A stretch of 42,684 nt of DNA from Flavobacteriales bacterium UBA7878 (GTDB lineage Bacteria; Bacteroidota; Bacteroidia; Flavobacteriales; Schleiferiaceae), in the NCBI GenBank assembly GCA_002501205.1, contig DLRW01000020.1, positions 1-42,684 on the forward strand, read 5' to 3'. Both the position numbers and the translations under genes were made by a program. The notes below the pieces were generated by a model. That model was not told the origin of the DNA. It made no database searches and saw nothing but the letters and a program-made list of their open reading frames with translations. Below, piece by piece: positions 16,958 through 25,416 of this stretch (within the stretch, counting starts at the first letter, position 1; each line of letters starts with the position of its first letter).

Positions 16958-19588
16958 TTACAATCTTGCCAAGCTTTCTTCCAAAGCTTTGATTTTGCTT
17001 AGAGCATCTTCCTGCTTGGCTTTCTCATTGGCCACCACTGCTTCTGGGGCATTGTTTACGAAACGCTCGTTCGAAAGCTTTTTCTCTACGGATTTCAAAA
17101 AGCCTTTGAGGTAATCCAGCTCCTTCTCAATACGCTCCTTCTCAGCACCTAAATCGGCTTGTTCACCTGCGGGTACAAAGAATTCGTATTTACCCGCGAG
17201 GAAGCTAAAACCGGGACCCGCTTCTTCCGCCTTCATTTCAATTTTTGAAAGATTGGCCAGCTTAGAAGCGAGCTCACGTAATTCGCTAGAAAGGGCTTCT
17301 TCTGCCGGAAGGAAAATTTCTAGACTTTCCTTAGGTGACATACTCTTAGAGGCACGCAAGTTCCGAACGCCATTTACTACGGCCAGCATTTGATCGAAAT
17401 CGGCTAAATAGGCGCTATCCACCTTTTGCATTTTAGGCCATTCGCCTAAGCTTACGGATTCACCTTCTTTACGCGGACGAAGGTTCTGCCATATCTCTTC
17501 AGTAATGAAAGGCATAAATGGATGCAGAACGGTAGTAACCTCTTCAAAGAATTTAATCGTTTGATCGTATACCGCCTTGGAAATAGCTTCGCCGTAAGCG
17601 GGTTTGATGGACTCTAAATACCAATTACAGAAATCATCCCATACCCACTTGTAGGTTGTCATGAGTGCCTCTGAAATTCGATACGAATTAAAGCTGGCTT
17701 CGAGTTTTTCCAAGGTATCCAGTTTCTTCTCTGCAAACCAACGCATAGCGGCAATATCCGAAGCGGAGGGTGCTTTATCAGCTACTTCCCAATTGAGTAC
17801 CAAGCGCTGGGCATTCCAAATTTTATTGGAGAAATTACGCCCTTGCTCACAAAGCTCCTCATCAAAAGGTAAATCGTTACCGGCGGGTGAGGTGAGCAAC
17901 ATTCCCACGCGCACACCATCGGTGCTGTACTTTTCCATCAAGCCAATAGGGTCGGGAGAGTTGCCTAGGGATTTAGACATCTTACGCCCTTGCTTATCGC
18001 GCACGATACCGGTGAGGTATACATTGCTAAAAGGCTTGGTGTCTCGCAATTCATAGCCGATGATTATCATACGTGCAACCCAGAAAAAGAGAATTTCGGG
18101 AGCGGTAATTAAATCGCGGGTAGGATAGTAGTACTTAATTTCTTCGTTTTCCGGATCAAGCACACCATTAAACACCGAAAGCGGCCATAACCAAGAAGAG
18201 AACCAGGTATCCAATACATCGGGTTCCTGCTGTAGGTCCTCCATGCTGATCGTAGTATCTCCAAACTGTTGACGCGCTTTTTCCAGAGCTTCGGTTTCAT
18301 TTAAGGCCACCACAATTTGCTGGCGGTCACCTTTATAATACCAAACCGGAATTTGATGTCCCCACCATAATTGACGAGAAATGTTCCAATCGATCACATT
18401 CTCCATCCAATGGCGGTAGGTATTCTTGAACTTTTCAGGAATTAACTGAATTTCAGCGTCCTCATCCATTACTGCTTTAATGGCGGGCTGGGCTAATTCC
18501 TTCATTTTTAGGAACCATTGGTCTGATAATCGAGGCTCAATTACCGCCCCGGTTCTTTCGCTGGTTCCTACTTTGTTTTTATAATCTTCGGCTTTTACTA
18601 AATAGCCTTTTTCTTCTAATTCTTTGGCGATGGCCTTACGCACCACAAAGCGATCCTGACCTTCATAATGTAAGCCATGGGCATTAAGCTTGCCTTCTTC
18701 ATCCAATACATCGATGATTTCGAGGTCATGCTTTTTACCAATAGTATAGTCATTAATGTCGTGGGCCGGAGTTATCTTTAAGCAACCGGTACCAAATTCC
18801 ATATCCACATAATCATCAGCGATAATGGGGATTTCGCGATTGGCGATGGGTACTAATACCTTTTTGCCAATCAAATTTTGATAGCGCTCATCATTAGGGT
18901 TCACGCAAATGGCTACGTCCCCTAAAATGGTTTCAGGGCGAGTAGTGGCAACTTGAATACTGCCTTCTCCTTCTACCATAGGGTAGGAGAGGTGGTAGAG
19001 CTTACCATTCAATTCCTTGTAAATTACCTCCTCGTCCGATAAGGTAGTTTTGGCTTGTGGATCCCAGTTTACCATGCGGTAACCACGGTAAATCAAGCCC
19101 TTTTCATAAAGATGAATGAATACCTTAAGTACCGACTCCGAACGAATTTCGTCCATGGTAAAGGCCTCACGATCCCAATCGAAGGAACAACCTAATTTTT
19201 TAAGCTGCTGCTGGATAATGCCCCCGTGTTTATGGGTCCATTCCCAGGCATGTTTTAAAAACTCCTCGCGACCAATCTCAAATTTGTCGATGCCATCATC
19301 TTTCAGCTTTTGCACCACTTTGGCTTCGGTGGCGATAGAAGCATGGTCGGTACCGGGAACCCAGCAGGCATTATAGCCTAACATCCGAGCGCGGCGGATT
19401 AAAACATCTTGAAGGGTATTATTTAACATGTGCCCCATGTGCAAGACGCCAGTTACATTAGGTGGCGGGATGACGATGGTATAGGATTCTCTTTGGTCCG
19501 GAACGGATTTGAAAAATTTGTGATCCATCCAGTAAGCATACCACTTGTCCTCAGCGGTAAGGTGCTCAAACTTGGGAGAAATGCTCAT
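16958..19588 (-). CDS. valS: Valyl-tRNA synthetase
   Basis: A class I aminoacyl-tRNA synthetase charging tRNA-Val, 876 residues from MSISPKF. It has HIGH as HMGH (about 50-53, in PPPNVTGVLHMGHMLNN), the editing (CP1) domain with ATTRPETILGDVAICVNP, KMSKS at about 536-540 (DKQGRKMSKSLGNSPDP), an anticodon-binding domain and a C-terminal coiled-coil arm (EKERIEKELDYLKGFLKSVE). The frame has an earlier ATG at 19609, but it would sit only about 8 nt from the predicted transcription start, so 19588 is preferred. It is divergent from the DUF1573 gene. Confidence 0.97.
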   Translation of the reverse strand: MSISPKFEHLTAEDKWYAYWMDHKFFKSVPDQRESYTIVIPPPNVTGVLHMGHMLNNTLQDVLIRRARMLGYNACWVPGTDHASIATEAKVVQKLKDDGIDKFEIGREEFLKHAWEWTHKHGGIIQQQLKKLGCSFDWDREAFTMDEIRSESVLKVFIHLYEKGLIYRGYRMVNWDPQAKTTLSDEEVIYKELNGKLYHLSYPMVEGEGSIQVATTRPETILGDVAICVNPNDERYQNLIGKKVLVPIANREIPIIADDYVDMEFGTGCLKITPAHDINDYTIGKKHDLEIIDVLDEEGKLNAHGLHYEGQDRFVVRKAIAKELEEKGYLVKAEDYKNKVGTSERTGAVIEPRLSDQWFLKMKELAQPAIKAVMDEDAEIQLIPEKFKNTYRHWMENVIDWNISRQLWWGHQIPVWYYKGDRQQIVVALNETEALEKARQQFGDTTISMEDLQQEPDVLDTWFSSWLWPLSVFNGVLDPENEEIKYYYPTRDLITAPEILFFWVARMIIIGYELRDTKPFSNVYLTGIVRDKQGRKMSKSLGNSPDPIGLMEKYSTDGVRVGMLLTSPAGNDLPFDEELCEQGRNFSNKIWNAQRLVLNWEVADKAPSASDIAAMRWFAEKKLDTLEKLEASFNSYRISEALMTTYKWVWDDFCNWYLESIKPAYGEAISKAVYDQTIKFFEEVTTVLHPFMPFITEEIWQNLRPRKEGESVSLGEWPKMQKVDSAYLADFDQMLAVVNGVRNLRASKSMSPKESLEIFLPAEEALSSELRELASKLANLSKIEMKAEEAGPGFSFLAGKYEFFVPAGEQADLGAEKERIEKELDYLKGFLKSVEKKLSNERFVNNAPEAVVANEKAKQEDALSKIKALEESLARL

Positions 19589-19623
19589 GAAGCTGTGTTT
19601 TGAAAGCAATTATGATAAGCTGG

Positions 19624-19631
19624 CAAAGGTA
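19624..19631 (-). promoter_or_regulatory. Predicted valS -7 element
   Basis: It reads TACCTTTG on the minus strand, a perfect TAnnTTTG. The transcription start would be near 19617, giving a leader of about 29 nt before 19588. The -33 element is not recognisable. Confidence 0.45.
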
Positions 19632-19690
19632 ATATTTCACTCAGAGGAGAGAGCTTTGACTTTGGTATAATTTTCGCTTACTAATTGGCT

Positions 19691-19721
19691 TTGAGTATAG
19701 CTGAAATATTCTCTAAATTTG
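19691..19721 (+). promoter_or_regulatory. Promoter of the DUF1573 gene
   Basis: TTG (19691-19693), a 20-nt spacer and TAAATTTG (19714-19721) form a perfect Bacteroidota promoter. Initiation near 19728 rules out an upstream in-frame start at 19685 and supports the ATG at 19745. Confidence 0.65.
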
Positions 19722-19744
19722 AAGGTCTAATTAAAGAACGTACA

Positions 19745-20188
19745 ATGAGACAACTAATCACTACCCTAGCTGTAGCATTCTTTGGATTCACGGCCATGGC
19801 CCAAGAACAGCCAGAGAATCCTAACGCTGCAACCATCGATTTCGAAACCGAGGTTGTAGACTATGGAACCGTTGAAAAAGGTGCTAATGGCGAGCGTGAG
19901 TTTAAGTTTACCAACAATGGTAAAGAACCCTTAATCATTACAAGTGCTCGTGGATCCTGCGGATGTACCGTACCAAGCTGGCCAAAAGAGCCTATCGCTC
20001 CAGGTGAGTCTGCGGTAATCAAAGTAAAGTACGACACTCAGCGTGTAGGTCCTATCAACAAATCAGTAACCGTTAATTCCAATGCTAAAACTCCGGTTAA
20101 GGTATTGCGTATTAAAGGTAAAGTAGTGAAGCCCGAACAGGTGAAAACTACCCCTGAAAAGGAAAAAAGCTCTATGATGGCTAAATAG
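19745..20188 (+). CDS. DUF1573 domain secreted protein
   Basis: 147 residues from MRQLITTLAVAFFG. A signal peptide ends at FTAMAQ. A DUF1573 Ig-like (ASPM/SPD-2/Hydin-type) domain follows, with DYGTVEKGANGEREFKFTNN, the hallmark SCGCTVPSW, and AVIKVKYDTQRVGPINKSV. These small periplasmic or surface beta-sandwich proteins are abundant in Bacteroidota and have no settled function. It is monocistronic, with a strong promoter before it and a strong terminator 21 nt after the stop. Confidence 0.9.
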   Translation: MRQLITTLAVAFFGFTAMAQEQPENPNAATIDFETEVVDYGTVEKGANGEREFKFTNNGKEPLIITSARGSCGCTVPSWPKEPIAPGESAVIKVKYDTQRVGPINKSVTVNSNAKTPVKVLRIKGKVVKPEQVKTTPEKEKSSMMAK

Positions 20189-20208
20189 GCCAAAGCTGCT
20201 ACACGAAA

Positions 20209-20250
20209 AATCCCGAGTCAGAATTTAGCGTTCTGATTCGGGATTTTTTT
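20209..20250 (+). terminator. Strong terminator after the DUF1573 gene
   Basis: A 15-bp stem, AATCCCGAGTCAGAA (20209-20223) / TTCTGATTCGGGATT (20231-20245), has one G-U pair and a 7-nt loop and is followed by T8. It has the same ATCCCGA arm as three other terminators here. Confidence 0.9.
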
Positions 20251-20294
20251 TGATCTAAGGTTTTGAAAAATTTATGTTTTATTTAAAATTTTTA

Positions 20295-20302
20295 TAGTTT
20301 TG
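20295..20302 (+). promoter_or_regulatory. Predicted -7 element of the DUF2975/XRE pair
   Basis: TAGTTTTG, a perfect TAnnTTTG, lies 15 nt before the ATG at 20318. A TTG at 20263 is too far away (29-nt spacer) to be a convincing -33. Confidence 0.45.
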
Positions 20303-20317
20303 GGTAAAACATTTAAC

Positions 20318-20854
20318 ATGAAAAGAAAAGATTATTTACGATTAAGCGGCTGGGTCCTCCAGTTCATGCGCGGTCTCTGTGTTATTGCTTTAGCTTTTAT
20401 GCTTTATGATGGTATTCGCCACAGCATTGATCCTGAATACTATTTTGTGCGATGGGAATGGTATGGCTTAAGTGGGGATATGGATTTTGTGGAAGAGGGG
20501 GAGTATCCGCCCCAAACAGCGGCTTCTTACTATTTCAACTGGATTCAAATCTCCATTCAATTAGTATTGATGTTTTTAGTTTGGACCCAATTAATCAAAG
20601 TGCTGAATTCAGTGGTAAGCTTTGAGACCTTTATTAGCGATAATCCTATTCGCTTTCGAAAGATCGGCTCCCTAATTTTGGGAATCTTTTTTATGGATCT
20701 GTTTCATTTCTTTGATGGCATGGCTTCGGCAGATACAGAAATACAAGTTGGAGCCAATTTCTCGATTCTCTTTTTTGCCTTAGGCGCTTATGTTTTAGCC
20801 ATTGTTTTTGAAGAAGGGAAGCGCCTAGCGGAAGAACAAAAATTGATTGTATGA
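20318..20854 (+). CDS. DUF2975 integral membrane protein
   Basis: 178 residues from MKRKDYLRLSGW, with four predicted membrane helices (about 11-32, 71-94, 113-131, 139-160) and a large first loop. The arrangement and its partner gene match the DUF2975 family. An upstream non-ATG start at 20300 overlaps the -7 element and is rejected. Its stop overlaps the ATG of the small XRE regulator (ATGA), a widespread two-gene pairing in which the membrane protein may sense something or antagonise the regulator. The function is not established. Confidence 0.82.
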   Translation: MKRKDYLRLSGWVLQFMRGLCVIALAFMLYDGIRHSIDPEYYFVRWEWYGLSGDMDFVEEGEYPPQTAASYYFNWIQISIQLVLMFLVWTQLIKVLNSVVSFETFISDNPIRFRKIGSLILGIFFMDLFHFFDGMASADTEIQVGANFSILFFALGAYVLAIVFEEGKRLAEEQKLIV

Positions 20855-21060
20855 TTCGGGTGGAATTAGATGTAATGCTGGCGCGCCGAAAAATGAAGTT
20901 GAAGGACCTCGCAGCTGAGGTTGGAATTTCCGTGACCAATTTATCACTCTTAAAGACAGGCAAAGCCAAAGGGGTGCGCTTTGAAACCTTAGCCGCGATT
21001 TGCGCTAGCTTAGACTGCCAGCCCGGAGATTTATTGATTTTTGAAAAGGAGGAAGATTAG
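20851..21060 (+). CDS. Small XRE/Cro-type HTH regulator (YozG-like)
   Basis: 69 residues, almost entirely one helix-turn-helix domain: MKLKDLAAEVGISVTNLSLL is the HTH and GVRFETLAAICASLDCQPGD the dimerisation helix, typical of YozG-like partners of DUF2975 proteins. It is translationally coupled to the membrane protein upstream. Its TAG stop overlaps the TAA stop of the convergent deaminase gene by 2-3 nt, so there is no spacer and no terminator between the converging genes. Confidence 0.9.
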   Translation: MIRVELDVMLARRKMKLKDLAAEVGISVTNLSLLKTGKAKGVRFETLAAICASLDCQPGDLLIFEKEED

Positions 21061-21572
21061 GCTTTTTCGCCTCTAACTTTTGCTTCGAATTCGGAACGTG
21101 AGCCCTTGCCAAACATCCATAGGCCGCTGCGCATAAATACGGCTTTGGCTTCTTCTTCATGCAAACCACCGTGTACTTCGGGCACTTCGCTAAAGAAGGG
21201 TGGGAAATGATGGAGCTCAGTATCCTCCATAATATTCCATTTGCTATGACCGCCCATAAATGGAGAGGTGAGAGAATAAACTACTCGGCTCACTTTATAT
21301 TCACGGGCCATAAAGGCACACATAGGGCAGGGTTCGCAATTAGAGTAAAGGGTGGCCCCTTTTAAGTTGGAATGCCCCACTTTTTCGTGCGCCAAATGTA
21401 AGGCAATTACTTCGGCGTGATCGGATACCCTACGGGCGGCAAAATTGGAAGATTCAGCAATAATCTCATCGTCCATCACTACCAGGGAACCAAAAGGAGC
21501 ATCGCCTTTATCCAAGCTTTGAGACGATAATTCTATACAACGTTTAATGTATCGGCTATCGGAATCTGTCAT
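21057..21572 (-). CDS. Nucleoside/guanine deaminase (CDA superfamily)
   Basis: 171 residues from MTDSDSRYIK. The zinc site of the cytidine-deaminase fold is present: His52-Ala-Glu54 in SDHAEVIALHLA, and Cys82/Cys85 in EPCPMCAFMAR. The length and KGDAPFGSLVV resemble GuaD/TadA-like purine deaminases. The exact substrate (guanine, or another base or nucleoside) cannot be told from sequence. The frame runs 30 codons further upstream, but that extension has no homology to the family and overlaps the divergent intergenic region, so 21572 is used. Confidence 0.88.
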   Translation of the reverse strand: MTDSDSRYIKRCIELSSQSLDKGDAPFGSLVVMDDEIIAESSNFAARRVSDHAEVIALHLAHEKVGHSNLKGATLYSNCEPCPMCAFMAREYKVSRVVYSLTSPFMGGHSKWNIMEDTELHHFPPFFSEVPEVHGGLHEEEAKAVFMRSGLWMFGKGSRSEFEAKVRGEKA

Positions 21573-21666
21573 GGGGGCGAAGATACAGTATTGAAATCGC
21601 ATCCGGCGAAAGCCGAAAAAAAGCAAAAGCCTAAATTGGCTAAATTCACAGCAAAGAAACACCCAT

Positions 21667-22149
21667 ATGCGATATTCGTCTGAAATAACAATTGATTTGC
21701 CTCGAGAAACGGTGGTAGCCCTTTTTGATAAGCCCGAGAATTATTCCAAATGGATGAAGGGCTTGCTAAGTATGGAAAATTTAGAAGGTGAAGCCGGTCA
21801 GGAAAGATCGCGCAGACGCCTGAAATTTGAAATGGGCAAGCGTAAAATGGAAATGGTAGAAACCGTTACCGAGCGCCATTTACCGGATCGCTATGCCACA
21901 ACTTATGAGACCTCGGGAGTATATAATGAGGTGCTCAATGTTTTTATAGAACAAGGATCTAAAAAGACACTCTATCGCACCGAGCACTATTTCCGTTTTG
22001 ATAGCTGGGGCATGAAGGTGATGGCCTTTTTAATGCCGGGCGCCTTTAAAAAGCAAAGTATGCAGTATTTAAAGGACTTTAAGGCTTATGCCGAATTAGA
22101 GCAAAAGTTGAGGGAAGGCGAAAAGGCAGAAATCGATAACGACGAATGA
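21667..22149 (+). CDS. SRPBCC-family protein
   Basis: 160 residues with a START/Bet v1-like fold: the opening SSEITIDLPRETVVALFDKP and YSKWMKGLLSMENLEGEAG are typical of polyketide-cyclase/dehydrase-type SRPBCC proteins, which bind hydrophobic ligands. It has no signal peptide, so it is cytoplasmic. It is the first of five tightly packed plus-strand genes. Its stop overlaps the next GNAT start by 4 nt. The ligand is unknown. Confidence 0.82.
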   Translation: MRYSSEITIDLPRETVVALFDKPENYSKWMKGLLSMENLEGEAGQERSRRRLKFEMGKRKMEMVETVTERHLPDRYATTYETSGVYNEVLNVFIEQGSKKTLYRTEHYFRFDSWGMKVMAFLMPGAFKKQSMQYLKDFKAYAELEQKLREGEKAEIDNDE

Positions 22150-22646
22150 TAAAGAGTGAACGTTGCCAGTTTCGTTTGCTTTCCACCACTGACTTCCCCG
22201 CAGTTTTAGCGATGTACGCGGAACTCGATTCTAATAAGTACATCCGTCCCCTAAGGGAAAAAACCACCGAGGAATATCAAATTTTTCTGGAAGGAAAGGT
22301 GAAGAACAATCAAAGGGAGCAGGGCTACTTTTTTTCGGTTTTTGCAGAAGAGGTCTTTATTGGCACCGCTAATTTTAATTATTTCGAAGCGCTGAAACTG
22401 GAACATGTTGGGGTGCATCTGGCTCGCTCTGCCTGGGGCAAAGGCTATGGGACTGAAATTTTGACGAGGTTGAAATCATTAGCGCAGGAGCAAGGACGAA
22501 GGGAAATCCATGCCTTGGTGGAAGAAGGAAATAAAGCTTCTATTCGCATGTTGGAGAAAAGCGGTTTCGACTTAAAAGACCGCTTGTATTTAAAGGGTGA
22601 TCAATTACGAATTTATAAGGCCATATTAAATGAAGAAACTATTTAG
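22146..22646 (+). CDS. GNAT-family N-acetyltransferase
   Basis: 166 residues of RimJ/RimL-type GNAT. The motifs are RCQFRLLSTTDFPAVLAMYA, the acetyl-CoA loop ARSAWGKGYGTEILTRLKSL, and NKASIRMLEKSGFDLKDRLY. It is coupled to the SRPBCC gene by an ATGA overlap and overlaps the start of sanA by 17 nt. The substrate is unknown. Confidence 0.9.
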   Translation: MIKSERCQFRLLSTTDFPAVLAMYAELDSNKYIRPLREKTTEEYQIFLEGKVKNNQREQGYFFSVFAEEVFIGTANFNYFEALKLEHVGVHLARSAWGKGYGTEILTRLKSLAQEQGRREIHALVEEGNKASIRMLEKSGFDLKDRLYLKGDQLRIYKAILNEETI

Positions 22647-23274
22647 CGGACTGGGAAGAAAGATTATTTATCTGCTAATTATCGGGGCTTTTCTGGGAGT
22701 CCTTAATTATACTTTGATTTCCTGGTTGACCAGCAAGGAAAATAGCTTTGACATTGATGAAGTGCCCAGCAAAAAGGTGGCTCTGATTTTAGGAACCTCA
22801 GAATTTTTGAAGAACGGCTCCACCAATTTGTACTTTAAGTTTAGAGTAGAGGCGGTGGCCCGACTGTGGAGGGCGGGGAAAATCAAATATGTATTGGTAA
22901 GTGGTGATAACAGTAAAAAGGATTACGACGAGCCCAGCGCCATGAAGGAAGCCCTAATTGAAAGAGGCGTACCGGCCAGTCGCATTGTATTGGATTATGC
23001 CGGTTTCCGTACCCTCGATTCGGTAGTACGGGCAAAAGAGGTTTTTGGTCAGGATGATATTATTATTGTGAGTCAGCAATTCCATGTAGAAAGAGCATTA
23101 ATACTAGCCGACTTTAAAGGCATTGAAGCCTATGGTTATAATGCGGTAGATGTGGAAGTGTATAGTGGCTTTAGGACTAAGGTGCGGGAGTACTTTGCAC
23201 GTATAAAGCTGTGGCTGGACTTAGTTATTGGGGTGGATCCCAAGTTTCTAGGTGAGCCCATATCCATTCCTTAA
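22630..23274 (+). CDS. sanA: SanA/YdcF-family envelope protein
   Basis: 214 residues: an N-terminal membrane helix (about 11-32) followed by the DUF218 domain. It strongly resembles E. coli SanA, with LILGTSEFLKNGSTNLYFKF, LVSGDNSKKDYDEPSAMKE, the diagnostic IVLDYAGFRTLDSVVRAKE, and the C-terminal PKFLGEPISIP. SanA contributes to the envelope permeability barrier (its loss gives vancomycin sensitivity at high temperature in E. coli). The biochemical activity is unresolved. It is third in the plus-strand cluster. Confidence 0.92.
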   Translation: MKKLFSGLGRKIIYLLIIGAFLGVLNYTLISWLTSKENSFDIDEVPSKKVALILGTSEFLKNGSTNLYFKFRVEAVARLWRAGKIKYVLVSGDNSKKDYDEPSAMKEALIERGVPASRIVLDYAGFRTLDSVVRAKEVFGQDDIIIVSQQFHVERALILADFKGIEAYGYNAVDVEVYSGFRTKVREYFARIKLWLDLVIGVDPKFLGEPISIP

Positions 23275-23283
23275 TAAGTGGCT

Positions 23284-23790
23284 ATGAAATTTAAATTTAT
23301 TCTCTTCTTCATCCTTGTTCAAGTTATGGGCTTACAGGCGCAAAACAAGCCTTGTGCTTGCTGTAAACCTGCTTTTCGTCAATTCGATTTTTGGATAGGA
23401 GAATGGGAAGTAAAGGATACCAGCGGTCAGCTTTTAGGGACTAGCTCAATTGTTTTAGCAAAGGGAGACTGCCTTATTCAGGAACACTGGCAAGGACAAA
23501 GTGGTGTTAGCGGTCATAGCATGAATTACTATTCCAGCGCCGATTCAAATTGGCATCAGCTCTGGGTAGGAGGTGATGGTACTATCCTCGACCTTAGCGG
23601 TGGTTTGGAAAAGGGAGCGATGGTTTTACGATCTTCAGCATTTAAGGCTAAGAGGGGCAAAATGCTTCGCCATCAGATTCAATGGATACCCCAGTCGGAT
23701 GGCACCATACTACAGCATTGGCAATTAATAGATGTACAAGGGCAGGCCCTCCAAACCCTTTTTTACGGAGTTTATCATCCAAAATATTAG
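23284..23790 (+). CDS. Secreted DUF1579-like beta-barrel protein
   Basis: 168 residues from MKFKFILFF. The frame also has a GTG two codons earlier. A signal peptide ends at MGLQAQ, then a cysteine-rich CACCKP and the beta-barrel signature FRQFDFWIGEWEVKD, with later WHQLWVGGDGTILDLSGG. The pattern FDFWIGEW is that of DUF1579 / lipocalin-like proteins. It probably binds a small ligand in the periplasm. It lies 9 nt after sanA and 9 nt before the bestrophin gene, so it is in the same transcript. Confidence 0.78.
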   Translation: MKFKFILFFILVQVMGLQAQNKPCACCKPAFRQFDFWIGEWEVKDTSGQLLGTSSIVLAKGDCLIQEHWQGQSGVSGHSMNYYSSADSNWHQLWVGGDGTILDLSGGLEKGAMVLRSSAFKAKRGKMLRHQIQWIPQSDGTILQHWQLIDVQGQALQTLFYGVYHPKY

Positions 23791-23799
23791 AAACAGGAC

Positions 23800-24786
23800 A
23801 TGTATGTAAAAAGGCATTATGGCTTTTGGATCACCTTGGGTTGGTCGAAAATGCCCTTTATTCTAGGTGCAATTTATTCTTTGGTTATTCTGGGAATAGC
23901 GGAGTTTTTTGAAATCAATATGGCCTTTCCCTGGCAACCAGTCTCGGTTATTGGTATTGCGGTAGCTTTTTATCTGGGCTTTAAAAACAACAGCTCTTAC
24001 GACCGCACCTGGGAGGCCCGGAAAATATGGGGTAGCATCGTTAATAACAGTCGTAGTTTTGCCGCCGCTATTGTCGCTTTTGTACAAGGTGATAATGCAA
24101 AGGAGCTAAAAAGCGAAATGATCTTTCGCCATTTAGCCTGGCTTACGGCTCTCCGTCATCAATTGCGCTTAAGTCGCGAATGGGAGCATACCGATGAGCG
24201 CTTGAATAATCGCTTTAGCCCCACCATTTGTGAGGACTATAATGCCAAGCTTTTCTCGGAGCTTTCAGAATTTTTAAGTGGGGATGAATTGGCCTACTTG
24301 CAAACTAAGTCCAATGTGGCTACTCAGGTAATGCGCTTGCAGGCAGAGCGACTGCAGGATTTAAAAGATCAAGACTATATTGAGGATTTTCGGCATATGG
24401 AGCTCCATCAATTAATGGTTTCCTTTTATGAGGATCAGGGGAAATCAGAACGAATTAAGAACTTCCCATTTCCGCGTCAATATGCTTCTACGGCGCTTTG
24501 GCTCACCATGGTTTTTGCGGTTTTTGTCCCTTTCGGGATGATGGATGTATTCCGGGCTCATGATGCCTGGCTCCATTATTTAAGCCCCTTGATTTCAGGC
24601 TTGGTGATCTGGATTTTCTTCCTGATGGAAAAGATTGGTGATTATTCCGAAAACCCCTTTGAAGGAACCTATAATGATGTGCCCATCACTTCCATTGCAA
24701 GGGGAATTGAAATCGATCTTAAGGAAATGCTGGATTTGGAAAGCATTCCCAAGCCTATTCCCTCGGAGAAAGGTTTCTTGATGTAA
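23800..24786 (+). CDS. Bestrophin-family ion channel protein
   Basis: 328 residues. The bacterial bestrophin (UPF0187) architecture is clear: an N-terminal helix pair (about 14-33, 45-62), the conserved FKNNSSYDRTWEARKIWGSI with the SYDRxWE motif, a cytoplasmic helical region, a second hydrophobic pair (about 227-245, 255-273) and the C-terminal NPFEGTYNDVPI. Members form pentameric chloride or cation channels in the inner membrane. It ends the five-gene plus-strand cluster. The stop codon directly abuts the convergent rlmH stop. Confidence 0.9.
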   Translation: MYVKRHYGFWITLGWSKMPFILGAIYSLVILGIAEFFEINMAFPWQPVSVIGIAVAFYLGFKNNSSYDRTWEARKIWGSIVNNSRSFAAAIVAFVQGDNAKELKSEMIFRHLAWLTALRHQLRLSREWEHTDERLNNRFSPTICEDYNAKLFSELSEFLSGDELAYLQTKSNVATQVMRLQAERLQDLKDQDYIEDFRHMELHQLMVSFYEDQGKSERIKNFPFPRQYASTALWLTMVFAVFVPFGMMDVFRAHDAWLHYLSPLISGLVIWIFFLMEKIGDYSENPFEGTYNDVPITSIARGIEIDLKEMLDLESIPKPIPSEKGFLM

Positions 24787-25260
24787 TTAATCGTGATGAT
24801 AAGGTTCGCCCTTTAATATCGTAGCAGCTCGGTACAATTGCTCGGCAAAGAGGGCACGCACAATCTGATGGGAGAAGGTCATGGCAGAGAGGCTGAGTTT
24901 ATAGTTTGCACGCGCATAAACTTCTGGTGAAAAGCCATAAGGACCACCAATTACGAAGATTAGGCGGCGTGGACTTTGATTAAACCACTGCTGCATTTGA
25001 TTGGCAAATTTTCGGGAGCTGAGTGATTTCCCTTTTTCATCTAATAATACCAGCCAATCACCAGCTTGCAATTCGGCCAATAGTTTTTGACCTTCTTGCT
25101 GCGATACTTCTTGCGTGCTTAGCTTATTGCTATTGCGTAAATCTGGCAGTGCTTTAACTTCAAAGGGCCAATAGCGTTGCAGCCTTTGATAATATTCTTG
25201 TTCCAATTCGGCGGTAGCCGATTGGGTGGTTTTACCGTGCAGGAGGAGCAGTACTTTCAT
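24787..25260 (-). CDS. rlmH: 23S rRNA pseudouridine-1915 N3-methyltransferase RlmH
   Basis: A SPOUT methyltransferase that modifies helix 69 of 23S rRNA using S-adenosylmethionine. It has 157 residues, the usual length for RlmH. Family landmarks: the N-terminal KVLLLLHGKTT, the knot segment LIFVIGGPYGFSPEVYARA, LSAMTFSHQIVRALFAEQLY, and the invariant C-terminal GEPYHH. It is monocistronic and its stop codon is back to back with the bestrophin stop. Confidence 0.96.
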   Translation of the reverse strand: MKVLLLLHGKTTQSATAELEQEYYQRLQRYWPFEVKALPDLRNSNKLSTQEVSQQEGQKLLAELQAGDWLVLLDEKGKSLSSRKFANQMQQWFNQSPRRLIFVIGGPYGFSPEVYARANYKLSLSAMTFSHQIVRALFAEQLYRAATILKGEPYHHD

Positions 25261-25416
25261 AATTGGGCCTGCAAATTAGGAAATGTCACTGATCGAAAGG
25301 CTTTGAAGCCCTGGAAGCAAAATCTGACTATTGTTTAAAAAGCTGCTCAAATCTTCATTTAGAGAAAATGCCTTATTCCTGAATATTGATTTATTTAGTG
25401 CTGACTAGAAAAAAGC

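Noticed and set aside
21573..21662. N-terminal extension of the nucleoside deaminase
   Set aside because: No family homology, and an internal ATG at 21572 begins the conserved domain.
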